64,000 nt of DNA, from positions 1-64,000 of the forward strand of contig NZ_LZLV01000122.1 in assembly GCF_001673405.1 (NCBI RefSeq), in the 5' to 3' direction. A program made the position numbers and the translations under genes. The stretch's first letter is position 1. Each line of letters opens with the position of its first letter. Below, piece by piece: positions 41,023 through 50,946 of this stretch. Origin of the DNA: Mycobacterium sp. 1245111.1. GTDB taxonomy: Bacteria; Actinomycetota; Actinomycetes; Mycobacteriales; Mycobacteriaceae. The notes beneath the pieces are model-generated. The model saw only the letters and a program-made list of their open reading frames with translations, made no database searches and had not been told where the DNA came from.

Positions 41023-44000
41023 ATGAGCAACGCGCGTATGAATCCAATTGCTGTGATCGGCATGGCGTGCCGGCTTCCCGGCGGGATCGATTCGCCCGAC
41101 CTGTTGTGGGAGGCGCTGCTGCGCGGCGACGACCTGATCACCGAGATTCCCGCTGACCGCTGGGACGCTGACGAGTACTACGACCCCGAGCCGGGTGTGC
41201 GGGGTCGGACGGTGTCGCGATGGGGCGGGTTCCTCGACGATATAGCGGGCTTCGATTTCGAGTTCTTCGGGATCGGCGAGCGGGAGGCAACCGCGATCGA
41301 CCCGCAGCACCGCTTGTTGCTGGAAACTTCTTGGGAGGCAGTGGAACACGCCGGTCTGGCGCCAAAATCGTTGGCCGGCTCCCAGACAGGTGTGTTCGTG
41401 GGGCTAGCCCACGACGACTACGCATTCGTTACCGGCGACGCCGGTGCGCTGGGCGACGCATACGCGTTCACCGGCACCCCGTTCAACATGGCGTCTGGGC
41501 GGGTCGCCTGGGCAATGGGGCTGCGAGGTCCCGCGGTCACTTTCGACACCTCGTGCTCTTCAGGACTGCTTGCCGTGCACCTGGCTTGTCGCAGTCTGCA
41601 GGACGGCGAGTGCGACCTTGCCCTGGCAGGCGGCTGCTCGGTGTTACTGGAACCGCGCGCGTTTGCGTCCGCTTCCGGGCTGGGGATGCTCTCGCCTACC
41701 GGACGGTGCCGGACGTTCGACGTCGCCGCCGACGGGTGGGTACGTTCCGAGGGATGTGTCGTGGTGCTTCTCAAGCAATTGGCACTTGCGCTCTCCGACG
41801 GTGACCGGATCCTGGCCGTATTGCGTGGCACGGCCGCCAACCAGGACGGTCGCACCGGGAATATCTTGACACCGTCGTTGGATGCGCAGATGGAGGTGTA
41901 TCGGGCCGCGTTAGGTGCCGCCGGTGTGGGCGCCGGCACCGTCGGCATGGTTGAGGCGCACGGCACCGGTACCCCGGTTGGCGACCCGATCGAATTCCGC
42001 AGCCTCGCAGCGATTTACGGCACCCACGGGCCACCGTGTGCGATCGGATCCGTCAAAAGCAATCTCGGACATACTGAGTCCGCGGCAGGCGCGGTGGGGT
42101 TGATGAAGGCGATCCTTGCGGTGCGGCATGGTGTGGTACCGCCGATGGCGCATTTCAGCCGCCTGCCTGATGATCTTGCCCAGATCGAGACGAATCTCTT
42201 TGTTCCGCAGGAAATCACGTCGTGGCCGTCCGATGATAACCAAGTGCCCCGGCGGGCGGCGGTGTCGTCGTTCGGAATGTCGGGAACGAATGTGCACGCC
42301 ATTTTGGAGCAACCTCCACATTCCACGATCTCGAATGGCGGGGCGGCCGGATCCGGTTTGCCCTCCCCAATGTTGTTTGCGCTGTCATCGACCTCCGCCG
42401 ACGGGCTGCGCCGCACCGCGCGCCGGCTCGACGATTGGGTGCAAGAACACGAAGACTCCATTGTGCTGCCGGATCTGGCTTATACGCTGGCGCGCCGCCG
42501 TGCCCATCGGCCGGTGCGCGCGGCGGTCATCGCCGCTGATCGGGGCGAGTTGCTTGATGGTTTGCGTCAGGTCGCCGAGGGGGATGTCCCGTATCAGGAC
42601 GCGGTGGGGCAGGACGACCGTGGTCCGGTGTGGGTGTTCTCGGGGCAGGGATCGCAGTGGGAGGCGATGGGCGCCGACCTGCTCGCCAACGAACCGGTGT
42701 TCGCCACCACCGTCGCGGTGGTGGAACCGCTGATTGCCGCCGAGTCCGGCTTCTCGGTGACGGAGGCGATGGCGGCGGCGCAGACCGTGACCGGTCTTGA
42801 CCGGGTGCAGCCGACCTTGTTCGCCATGCAGGTGGCGCTGGCGGACACGATGAAGTCTTACGGGGTTACCCCGGGTGCCGTCGTGGGGCATTCCATGGGG
42901 GAGGTCGCGGCGGCCGTCGTCGCGGGAGCATTGTCGCTCGAAGACGGCGTGCGCGTGATTTGTCGCCGCTCCCGCCTATTGTCGCGACTTGCCGGTTCGG
43001 GCGCGATGGCGTCGGTGGATCTGCCGGCTCGGCAGGTGCGTGCGGAATTGGAGGCTCGCGGCGTCACCGATGTCGTGGTCTCGGTGGTGGCGTCGCCACA
43101 GTCCACGGTGATCGGCGGTGCCGCCCAGACGGTTCGCGACCTCGTCGCAGCGTGGGAGCAGCGGGAGGTGATGGCTCGCGAGGTCGCCGTCGACGTCGCA
43201 TCGCACTGTCCGCAGGTCGACCCGATCCTCGACGAGCTTTCCGCGGTGTTGGCGGAGGTCGCACCTATGGCACCGCAGCTCCCGTTCTACTCCGCAACCC
43301 TGTTTGACCAATCTGATCGGCCGGTCTGCGACGCCGCCTATTGGGTAGAGAATCTGCGTCACACAGTGCGATTCGGCGCGGCGATGCAGGCGGCAATGGA
43401 GGACGGGCACCGGGTATTCGCCGAGCTGGCACCACACCCACTACTCACCCGCGCCGTCGAGCAGACCGCCGCCAGCCTCGAGATGCCGGTCGCCGTGTTG
43501 GCCGGCATGCGGCGCGAGCAACCGCTGCCGCACGGGATGCGTGGCCTGCTAGCGGATTTGCACAATGTGGGCGCCGCGGTGGACTTCTCGGCGCTGTATC
43601 CCGGTGGGCGGCTGGTGGACGCACCGCTGCCGGCATGGACGCACCGTCGCCTGCTTCTCGTCGCGGATCGCCGAGCGCATCAGGCGAACACCGTTGCAGC
43701 GCAACCTTTGTTGGGCGCGCATGTACCGCTGCCCGAGGAGCCGGAGCGCCACGCCTGGCATTCCGATGTGGGCATCGCGACGCTGCCCTGGCTGGACGAT
43801 CACCGGATCCACGATGTCGCCGCGTTTCCGGGGGCCGCCTACTGTGAGATGGCATTGGCCGCCGCCCGCACCGTCCTCGGCGAAGGATCCGAGGTCCGCG
43901 ATATCCGCTTCGAACAGATGCTGCTACTCGCCGACAAGACACCGGTGTTCGCTCAGGGGTTGGTGACATCGCCGGGCGTCGCCGACTTCGTCGTGGAGAC

Positions 44001-47000
44001 CGTCCAGGAAGGCCAGCGGATTCAGCGCGCCGCGGCCGTGCTGCATGCGGGAGACGCTCAGGACCAGCCTCCGCATTACGACATGGCCGATCTGCTGGCA
44101 ACGTATTCGTTCGAGTTGGACTGGGCCGAACTCCGACAGTGGTTCGACGACCATGGTGTTCACCATGGGCCTGTTTTCACCGGTGTGACGGCCGCGCACG
44201 CTGCCGACAGCGCGGTGAGCACGATACTGGCCGACATCGCGCTGCCTGGTTCGATTCGCTCGCAACAGAGCGGCTATGGGATTCATCCCGCCCTGCTGGA
44301 TGCCTGTTTCCAGTCCGCTTACGCCCACCCTGCCGCCCAAAGCAGCCGGGATCTGTTGCTGCCATTGGGCGTACGGCGCATACGCGCATACGCGCCTACC
44401 CGCAACGCCCGCTATTGCCACACGACGATTACCAATGGCGACGCTGCCGGGGTCGTAGCCAATCTGGATGTACTCGACGAGCACGGCATGGTGCTGCTTG
44501 CCGTGCGTGGGTTGCAACTGGGAGCCGGCGCCACCGAGCACGCAAGCCGTGATCGTGTGCTCAGTGAGCGGCTGCTGACGATCGAATGGCAACCGCGAGA
44601 GCTGCCGGAGGTGCGCCGTGCCGAAGCCCAAACCTGGCTGCTGGTAAGCGCTTTCGCCGATCCCGATGTGGTGGCCACTGAAGTGGCGGACGCGTTGAAG
44701 CTCCATGGCGCGCAATGCACGGTCATGTGCTGGCCGCAGCATGGCGACCCAGTGGCCAATGCCGAGCGGCTGCGCGGTCAGCTTGGTGCCGGCGGGTTCA
44801 CCGGTGTCGTCGTGTTCACGGAGCCGCATATCAGCAGCCGGGATGAAGAGAGCGCCGTCTGCGGCGCCGAAAGCGTCTGGCATATCGTGCGCCTTGTCCG
44901 CGAGCTGCCCGAAATTGCGGGCGAATTGCCGCGGCTATACGTCGTGACGATGAACGCGCAGGCGGTGCTCGACGATGATGTCGTCAATCTCGAACAGGGC
45001 GGACTGCGCGGCCTACTGCGGGTGATCGGCGCTGAGCATCCGCAGCTGCGCCCAACGCAGATCGACATCGAGGAGCAAACTGACGTCGCGCTGGTGGCGC
45101 GCCAACTGCTCGCCGGCTCAAACGAGGACGAGACCGCCTGGCGACACGACGGGTGGTTCACCGCGCGCCTGTGTCCCAACCCGCTGCGCCCGGAGGAGCG
45201 ACGAACCACCATCGTCGACCACGAGCGCGACGGCATGCGCCTCCAGATTCGCGCCCCCGGTGACCTGCAAACGATGGAGTCTGTCGCGTTCGACCGGGTC
45301 TCGCCGGGGCCGGGCCAGATCGAGGTCGCGGTCAGCGCATCCAGCGTCAACTTCGCCGATGTCCTGGCCACGTTCGGCAGATGCCCCAGCTTCGAGGGAC
45401 AACCGCCGCAGCTGGGCATCGATTTCGCGGGGGTGGTGACCAGGGTCGGACCGGATGTCGCCGACCACAGGGTCGGCGACCGTGTCGGGGGCATGTCCCC
45501 CAACGGTTGCTGGGGCACGTTCGTCACCTGTGACGCGCGCGTGGCCGCGACGTTGCCGCCGGGACTAACAGACGCCCAGGCTGCTTCGGTGACAACTGCC
45601 TACGCCACCGCCTGGTACGGCCTTCGTGACCTGGCCAGGGTCAGGGCCGGCGATATGGTACTGATCCACTCCGCGACCGGCGGTGTGGGACAGGCGGCGA
45701 TCGCGATCGCGCGTGCCGCAGGAGCGACGATCTTCGCGACAGCCGGGAGCCCGCAACGGCGTGCGCTCTTGCACGACATGGGTATTGAGCATGTCTACGA
45801 TTCGCGCAGCGTCGATTTTGCCGCGCAAATCCGGCGCGACTCCGACGGCTATGGCGTCGACATCGTGCTCAACTCCTTGACTGGCGCCGCGCACCGTGCC
45901 GGGATCGAACTGCTGGCGATGGGCGGACGGTTCGTCGAAATCGGAAAGCGCGATATCTCTGGCGACAGCAAGCTGGGCCTTTTCCCGTTCCGACGCAATC
46001 TGTCGTTTCACGGCGTCGACTTAGCATTGTTAGCGATCACCCACCCCGCTCGAGTCCGCGAGTTGTTGGACACCGTATACACGCGGACCGCCGACCGCTC
46101 GCTGCCGATACCGCAAAGCACCCATTACCCGCTTGCCGAGGCGGCCACTGCCATTCAGGTGATGAGCGCGGCCCAACACACGGGCAAACTCATCCTCGAC
46201 ATCCCGCGAGCGGGGAGCAGCACTGTGGCGCTACCACCGGAGCTGGTTCCAGTCTTCCGTGGCGACGGTTCCTACATCATCACCGGCGGCCTAGGTGGCC
46301 TAGGGCTATTCTTCGCCGAGAAGATGGCTGTGGCCGGCTGCGGGCGGATCGTACTCAATTCGCGCTCGGCGCCCAATCAGAAAGCGCTGAAGACAATCGA
46401 GCGCATACGGGCGATCGGATCCGAGATCGTTGTTCAATGCGGCGACATCGCCCGACCAGGCATGGCCGTTCGGTTGGTTTCCCTGGCCACCGCCAACGGG
46501 CTTCCGCTGCGCGGTGTGCTGCACGCGGCGGCTGTGGTCGAGGACGCCACCCTAAGAAACATCACCGACGACCTGATCGATCGCAACTGGGCGCCCAAGG
46601 TCTACGGTGCCTGGCACCTGCACCAGGCTACTGCCGGACTGCCATTGGACTGGTTCTGCTTGTTCTCCTCGTCAACCGCCCTCCTGGGGCCGCCGGGCCA
46701 GGGTGCCTACGTCGCGGCCAACAGCTGGCTAGACGCCTTCACCCACTGGCGAAGGGCTCAAGGCCTGCAAGCCACCGCAATCGCATGGGGACCGTGGGCC
46801 GGGACCGGCCGCGCCGCGGCCCTCGCGGAAAGCGGCGACACCAAGATGATCACTCCCGACGACGGCGCCCACGCATTCGGCACACTGCTGCGCCACACCC
46901 GCGGGTATGCCGGCTATACGCCGGTCGTCGGTTCACCGTGGTTGACCGCGCTCGCGCAACGCAGCCAGTTTGCTGAGGCGTTCCAATCCGCGGGGCAAAC

Positions 47001-47298
47001 ATGTTCCGGCACAAGCGAACTACGCAGGGAGCTGAATGAGCTACCTCTAGACGAGTGGCCGCGCCGATTTCGGCGTCTGGTTTCCGAGCAGGTGGGCCTG
47101 CTTCTGCGCCGCACCGTCGATGCAGACCGTCCGCTCTTCGAGTACGGACTCGACTCGCTGGGCAACGTCGAACTGCGCAACCGGATCGAGAGCGAGACGG
47201 GAATACGGATCAACTCCGCCGACGTCACCACCGTGCGGGGTTTGGCCGAGCACCTGTGCGACACATTGACGGCACAGGTCCTATCGGAAACGTCGTGA
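41023..47298 (+). CDS. Iterative reducing type I polyketide synthase (MAS/Pks5-like)
   Basis: 2091 residues, order KS-AT-DH-ER-KR-ACP, one full elongation-reduction cycle, as in mycocerosic acid synthase-like enzymes that make methyl-branched fatty acids. KS 5-430 with Cys178 in DTSCSSG and His in EAHGTGT and KSNLGH; AT 530-840 with Ser624 in GHSMGE, and VASH (YASH-like) favouring methylmalonyl-CoA; DH from about 890 with His927; ER about 1400-1720 with NADPH loop GGVGQA; KR near 1750 with GGLGGLG; ACP Ser2045 in GLDSLGN. All active residues are intact. There is no thioesterase; release would be by the following PapA. ATG 41023 has a weak AGG site; ATG 41038 is an alternative. No acyl-AMP ligase gene is in view. 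Confidence 0.93.
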   Translation: MSNARMNPIAVIGMACRLPGGIDSPDLLWEALLRGDDLITEIPADRWDADEYYDPEPGVRGRTVSRWGGFLDDIAGFDFEFFGIGEREATAIDPQHRLLLETSWEAVEHAGLAPKSLAGSQTGVFVGLAHDDYAFVTGDAGALGDAYAFTGTPFNMASGRVAWAMGLRGPAVTFDTSCSSGLLAVHLACRSLQDGECDLALAGGCSVLLEPRAFASASGLGMLSPTGRCRTFDVAADGWVRSEGCVVVLLKQLALALSDGDRILAVLRGTAANQDGRTGNILTPSLDAQMEVYRAALGAAGVGAGTVGMVEAHGTGTPVGDPIEFRSLAAIYGTHGPPCAIGSVKSNLGHTESAAGAVGLMKAILAVRHGVVPPMAHFSRLPDDLAQIETNLFVPQEITSWPSDDNQVPRRAAVSSFGMSGTNVHAILEQPPHSTISNGGAAGSGLPSPMLFALSSTSADGLRRTARRLDDWVQEHEDSIVLPDLAYTLARRRAHRPVRAAVIAADRGELLDGLRQVAEGDVPYQDAVGQDDRGPVWVFSGQGSQWEAMGADLLANEPVFATTVAVVEPLIAAESGFSVTEAMAAAQTVTGLDRVQPTLFAMQVALADTMKSYGVTPGAVVGHSMGEVAAAVVAGALSLEDGVRVICRRSRLLSRLAGSGAMASVDLPARQVRAELEARGVTDVVVSVVASPQSTVIGGAAQTVRDLVAAWEQREVMAREVAVDVASHCPQVDPILDELSAVLAEVAPMAPQLPFYSATLFDQSDRPVCDAAYWVENLRHTVRFGAAMQAAMEDGHRVFAELAPHPLLTRAVEQTAASLEMPVAVLAGMRREQPLPHGMRGLLADLHNVGAAVDFSALYPGGRLVDAPLPAWTHRRLLLVADRRAHQANTVAAQPLLGAHVPLPEEPERHAWHSDVGIATLPWLDDHRIHDVAAFPGAAYCEMALAAARTVLGEGSEVRDIRFEQMLLLADKTPVFAQGLVTSPGVADFVVETVQEGQRIQRAAAVLHAGDAQDQPPHYDMADLLATYSFELDWAELRQWFDDHGVHHGPVFTGVTAAHAADSAVSTILADIALPGSIRSQQSGYGIHPALLDACFQSAYAHPAAQSSRDLLLPLGVRRIRAYAPTRNARYCHTTITNGDAAGVVANLDVLDEHGMVLLAVRGLQLGAGATEHASRDRVLSERLLTIEWQPRELPEVRRAEAQTWLLVSAFADPDVVATEVADALKLHGAQCTVMCWPQHGDPVANAERLRGQLGAGGFTGVVVFTEPHISSRDEESAVCGAESVWHIVRLVRELPEIAGELPRLYVVTMNAQAVLDDDVVNLEQGGLRGLLRVIGAEHPQLRPTQIDIEEQTDVALVARQLLAGSNEDETAWRHDGWFTARLCPNPLRPEERRTTIVDHERDGMRLQIRAPGDLQTMESVAFDRVSPGPGQIEVAVSASSVNFADVLATFGRCPSFEGQPPQLGIDFAGVVTRVGPDVADHRVGDRVGGMSPNGCWGTFVTCDARVAATLPPGLTDAQAASVTTAYATAWYGLRDLARVRAGDMVLIHSATGGVGQAAIAIARAAGATIFATAGSPQRRALLHDMGIEHVYDSRSVDFAAQIRRDSDGYGVDIVLNSLTGAAHRAGIELLAMGGRFVEIGKRDISGDSKLGLFPFRRNLSFHGVDLALLAITHPARVRELLDTVYTRTADRSLPIPQSTHYPLAEAATAIQVMSAAQHTGKLILDIPRAGSSTVALPPELVPVFRGDGSYIITGGLGGLGLFFAEKMAVAGCGRIVLNSRSAPNQKALKTIERIRAIGSEIVVQCGDIARPGMAVRLVSLATANGLPLRGVLHAAAVVEDATLRNITDDLIDRNWAPKVYGAWHLHQATAGLPLDWFCLFSSSTALLGPPGQGAYVAANSWLDAFTHWRRAQGLQATAIAWGPWAGTGRAAALAESGDTKMITPDDGAHAFGTLLRHTRGYAGYTPVVGSPWLTALAQRSQFAEAFQSAGQTCSGTSELRRELNELPLDEWPRRFRRLVSEQVGLLLRRTVDADRPLFEYGLDSLGNVELRNRIESETGIRINSADVTTVRGLAEHLCDTLTAQVLSETS

Positions 47299-47359
47299 TG
47301 TCAGGTCACCTATGGCGAAGGTCTGCCGAGACTTGAGGCACTCAATCGCCGGAGCGAAT

Positions 47360-48760
47360 GTGATTCGTCTGGGAAACGTGCCTTGGGGGTCAATCCACGG
47401 CGCGGCGCCAGCGCCGGGCTCCATGGTGTCGTGGCACCCGTCGCCTGTATCACTCGCCCAAGCCCGAGGAGCACCGACGACTGCAGTGCCGCCTTGCTAC
47501 ATGCAAGCCGAGTACCTTAGTAGCTTTCGCGAAAACGCGGCGCGGGGTCGCGAGATACCAGGACTAGTCGTTAGCTCCTGGGACATAGCCGGTCAATGCG
47601 ATATGCGTGCCATGACGTACGCCATAAATGCCCACCTTCGTCGCCACGACACCTACCGCAGCTGGTTCGAGTACAGGGATGGCGACCACATTGTGAGGCA
47701 CACTATCTCTGACCCCACTGACATCGAGTTTGTGCCGAGCGCGCACGGCAAGGTGACAGCGGCCGAATGGCGAGACTGCATACTGGCCATCCCGAATCCA
47801 CTGCAGTGGGATTGCTTCCGCTTCCTGGTTATTCAGCGCTCGGACCACTTCACATTCTTCATGTGTGTTGATCATCTCCACCTCGACGCGGTATCTATAT
47901 GCGTGGCATTCGCCGAGATCAACGCGATGTATGCCGCCCTGGCGGACGGCGGACGACCCATCCGATTGGCGGAGTCGGGCAGCTATCACGACTACTGCGT
48001 CCGGGAGCGTGCGTTTCTTTCCGCGCTGACGTTAGAGTCCCCGGAGATACGCCAGTGGACCGAGTTCGCCGAATATAATGGTGGAACCCTTCCGCGCTTT
48101 CCGCTTCCACTCGGCGATGAACTGGTTCCCCCTGATTCGGTGAGCCTTCAGCTAATGAACGAGCGGCAAACAGCAGAATTCGAATCCGCTTGCCTTGCGG
48201 CCGGGGCCCGTTTCAGCGGTGGTGTGTTCGCGTGTGCCGCGCTAGCGCAATATGAATTGACCGGCGAAGAAGTATATTGCGGACTTACTTCTGTCGAAAC
48301 CCGCCGTACCCCGGCAGAGTTCATGACGGTAGGTTGGTTCACCGGCCCAGTTCCGTTCGCCTTCCCGGTCACCGCATCGTCCTTCGATGCCACCGCAAAT
48401 GCCGCGCAAGTGTCCTTTGATTCGTTTAAAAAATTGGCGCACGTGCCATTTCGCTTCGCGCTGGAGCTGGCGCCCTGGTTGAGGTTCCATGAACGAAACC
48501 ACCTTCCCGTGCTGTTCTACTTCGATGCCACCGTTCCTCCTCTTTCTGCAATCTTCGACTCTCAATCGGAAGGGTTAAATTTCAGACAGTACTTCAACAC
48601 GGCCGCGCCCGATTTCAGTATTCGCGTCATGAGGCTTGAGAAGCAGACTCAATTACTGGTGCGGTTCCCGGACAATCCAGTGGCACGCGACTCAATTACC
48701 CGCTACGTAACGGCAATAAAATCTGTTTATGCGCGCGTCGCCGGCGCCTCCTTGGGTTAG
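47360..48760 (+). CDS. PapA-family acyltransferase
   Basis: 466 residues, condensation-domain fold, related to PapA1/PapA2/PapA3, which acylate trehalose in mycobacterial glycolipids. The catalytic HxxxD is DHLHLDA with His172 and Asp176. Family blocks VSWHPSP, INAHLRRHDTYRSWFE and DNPVARDS are conserved. I start at GTG 47360: GGAG lies five bases before it and it aligns with the N-terminus of known PapA proteins, whereas an upstream ATG at 47312 would add 16 unrelated residues. It follows the polyketide synthase by 61 bp and probably moves its acyl product to the acceptor. Third positions become less GC-rich from here on. Confidence 0.9.
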   Translation: MIRLGNVPWGSIHGAAPAPGSMVSWHPSPVSLAQARGAPTTAVPPCYMQAEYLSSFRENAARGREIPGLVVSSWDIAGQCDMRAMTYAINAHLRRHDTYRSWFEYRDGDHIVRHTISDPTDIEFVPSAHGKVTAAEWRDCILAIPNPLQWDCFRFLVIQRSDHFTFFMCVDHLHLDAVSICVAFAEINAMYAALADGGRPIRLAESGSYHDYCVRERAFLSALTLESPEIRQWTEFAEYNGGTLPRFPLPLGDELVPPDSVSLQLMNERQTAEFESACLAAGARFSGGVFACAALAQYELTGEEVYCGLTSVETRRTPAEFMTVGWFTGPVPFAFPVTASSFDATANAAQVSFDSFKKLAHVPFRFALELAPWLRFHERNHLPVLFYFDATVPPLSAIFDSQSEGLNFRQYFNTAAPDFSIRVMRLEKQTQLLVRFPDNPVARDSITRYVTAIKSVYARVAGASLG

Positions 48761-50766
48761 ACGATTCCTGCTCGCGGCTTGACCGCGATCACGACGTCCT
48801 GCCCGCTCATGCCGTTGGTTCGGCCGCACCACGTCCCGTAGTGCAACGGTTCCCGAACTTCGAGGCCGCATTCCTCATACAGAGCCCTGACGACGGCTTC
48901 CGGGTAGGCGATCGCCGCTTCTGGATTTTCGACGTCGGCCACTCGTGCACCGTGCATCTCATGCTCGAACGTGATTGATCCCTTTCCTTCCTCGCTGAGA
49001 GCTGACGACTCCTCATTGAGCAGGAAGAAGGTGATAAGACTTCGCCCGCCCGGCTTCAACACGCGGACGATCTCAGACATATAGTGCTTCACATCCGCTG
49101 GCAGCATGCGCGTGAATTCCGAGACAACTAATACTACGTCGAACGACCCGTCCGGATACGGAAAACGGAAGTCTGACGGCCTGTATTTACCTGTAGGGTT
49201 GTACCTTTTCCTCTGGACATCTGCGACTATGAAATCGAAGTTGGGGAATGACTTTGAAATGTTCTCCGTGCACCACGCGATTGCTTCCTTCGCGATATCG
49301 AAGCCGGCGTAGCGGCCCTGGCGGTTCAGGTACCCGCTGAGTGGCAGCGCCGTCCGTCCTGAGCCGCAACCGACGTCGAGCACTGCATCACCTGGCTGCA
49401 ATCCACATAGGTCAACCAAATAACCTAAAAATTCATTGCTCTTGGTCCTGGGGACGGCGCAAGGCTTCCTGCCGGACGCTTCATTGCGAAGCGGCCCGTT
49501 CGGGGAATTTGCAAGCTCAGGGCCGCCGGCAAAGCGGACCGAAATCTCATCGAACGGGTCGACGGGTGCATCGAAGACGAATTCGAAGCCTGCATTGATC
49601 GGTAGCCCGTGTGGCACTAAGTCAGGGCGGGGCGACTGGCAGCGGATCCTCGCGATTGTCCGATCGTTGACCAACACGTCCAGTTCGGCGGGCACGTTGT
49701 TCTTCACGCCCCACCCCGCCAGGCGTGCGCCCGTGCACAGGTCAAGGGTTCCTTGATACTCGGTATTGCGCCCGGCCAACGCGCGCGCGTTCGCTGGAAG
49801 CTTTCCTGGGGCTTCAGCTGCGGCTTGTGATCCCTTGGATGCTACCGGGGACTGTTCCATCGGCAGAGCCGGCGCTTGCTTATCAGTGCTGGTTTCGGAT
49901 TCGCCGGGAGCCGGTTCGCTGGCAGCTTCGGCCAAACGACCTTCGGCCGAACCAATTTCGATGAAGTGGGCATAACCATTCCGATAATCGCCGCGTCGCA
50001 CGGCTGCCGCAACGTCATGATACCGACTCAAATAGTGTGTTTCGGAGAATTGTGGTGATGGATCAAATTTCGTCGGCATATCATTCGCAAGATAATGATG
50101 CAATGCGCAGCGCCAGGCACCCTTCTCGATGGCGGACGCAACTTCAGGATATCGTAGCAAATACCAGGCGGGTTCAAGGTACTGCGACGTGCGCACCTCA
50201 TATCGGCCATTTTCGATACGATGGAGAAAGTGGTGGAAAGCCCCTGTAGGAACACCCGCCCAGGAAGCGTCGGGACCAAGTCCTTCCTGGTAGATATCGG
50301 GGTCAAAGAATGGATGTGCTATGCGGCATTCCTGCGCACCCGTGCGGAGAAAGTGATCATAACCATTGGCGACATTGGCCGCGTCGAGTATCTCGTCAGT
50401 TAGGTCGGGATTCTTGTCGCGATAATGTTGTTCGCTGAAGAGCCAATGCGGTGAAAAGGTCCGGTGGCCGTGGCGACAGTAGTGATCGAAGCCGGAGAGG
50501 TATTCGGCATCCTGCACAGCCCGAACGACGTCTGGGTACGCGATGCGATACCAAGTTTCGTCGAAATATCGGTTGGGGGAGTGCCCTTGCCCCTGTCCAA
50601 CCTGCAGGTAGAAGCTTAGAAGCGCCGTTGGGCTGGTCTCACCAAGTGAGTCACACACGGTCGAATAGGTGCGCACATACCAGGAGGGATCGAAGGTCGC
50701 CCAGGAGGGGCAGGCCTCTCCCGGCAGCTTCAGGAGTTCTGCCGCGGAAAAACCGGCTGCTAGCAT
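48757..50766 (-). CDS. Methyltransferase with six N-terminal FPDVA-type repeats
   Basis: 669 residues. Residues about 25-285 hold six ~43-residue repeats of the pattern F-D-E-x2-Y ... YPDV-x2-A ... G-x-DHY ... G (e.g. YFDETWYRIAYPDVVRAV and QFSETHYLSRYHDVAAAV). Residues 330-430 form a beta-rich module (LAGWGVKNNVPAELDVLV, SPRPDLVPHG). Residues 450-660 are a class-I SAM methyltransferase with VLDVGCGSGRTALPLS, GFDIAKEAI and FDVVLVVSEFTRM. It probably methylates a sugar or acyl-sugar; the repeats may bind the glycan or partner enzymes. ATG 50766 has GAGGAAAGG. It is convergent with papA, overlapping by four bases. Confidence 0.78.
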   Translation of the reverse strand: MLAAGFSAAELLKLPGEACPSWATFDPSWYVRTYSTVCDSLGETSPTALLSFYLQVGQGQGHSPNRYFDETWYRIAYPDVVRAVQDAEYLSGFDHYCRHGHRTFSPHWLFSEQHYRDKNPDLTDEILDAANVANGYDHFLRTGAQECRIAHPFFDPDIYQEGLGPDASWAGVPTGAFHHFLHRIENGRYEVRTSQYLEPAWYLLRYPEVASAIEKGAWRCALHHYLANDMPTKFDPSPQFSETHYLSRYHDVAAAVRRGDYRNGYAHFIEIGSAEGRLAEAASEPAPGESETSTDKQAPALPMEQSPVASKGSQAAAEAPGKLPANARALAGRNTEYQGTLDLCTGARLAGWGVKNNVPAELDVLVNDRTIARIRCQSPRPDLVPHGLPINAGFEFVFDAPVDPFDEISVRFAGGPELANSPNGPLRNEASGRKPCAVPRTKSNEFLGYLVDLCGLQPGDAVLDVGCGSGRTALPLSGYLNRQGRYAGFDIAKEAIAWCTENISKSFPNFDFIVADVQRKRYNPTGKYRPSDFRFPYPDGSFDVVLVVSEFTRMLPADVKHYMSEIVRVLKPGGRSLITFFLLNEESSALSEEGKGSITFEHEMHGARVADVENPEAAIAYPEAVVRALYEECGLEVREPLHYGTWCGRTNGMSGQDVVIAVKPRAGIV

Positions 50767-50946
50767 CCGGGGCCTTTCCTCAGGGGTGCCACCTCAGACC
50801 TGGACGGTGGTAGCGACGTTGGGGGCGCGGCCATCGCGTCGGTGTCCGTGCCATACACACCGCTGGCCGCGATCATAGGGTGTCGAATATCCCAGTGAGG
50901 GACCCTCGCGTCGGCTTACGAATATGCATTTCGCCATGTATCGGAA

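Noticed and set aside
47312..47359. Upstream ATG start for the PapA gene
   Set aside because: It adds 16 residues unrelated to PapA proteins and has no ribosome binding site; the GTG at 47360 has both GGAG and family alignment.
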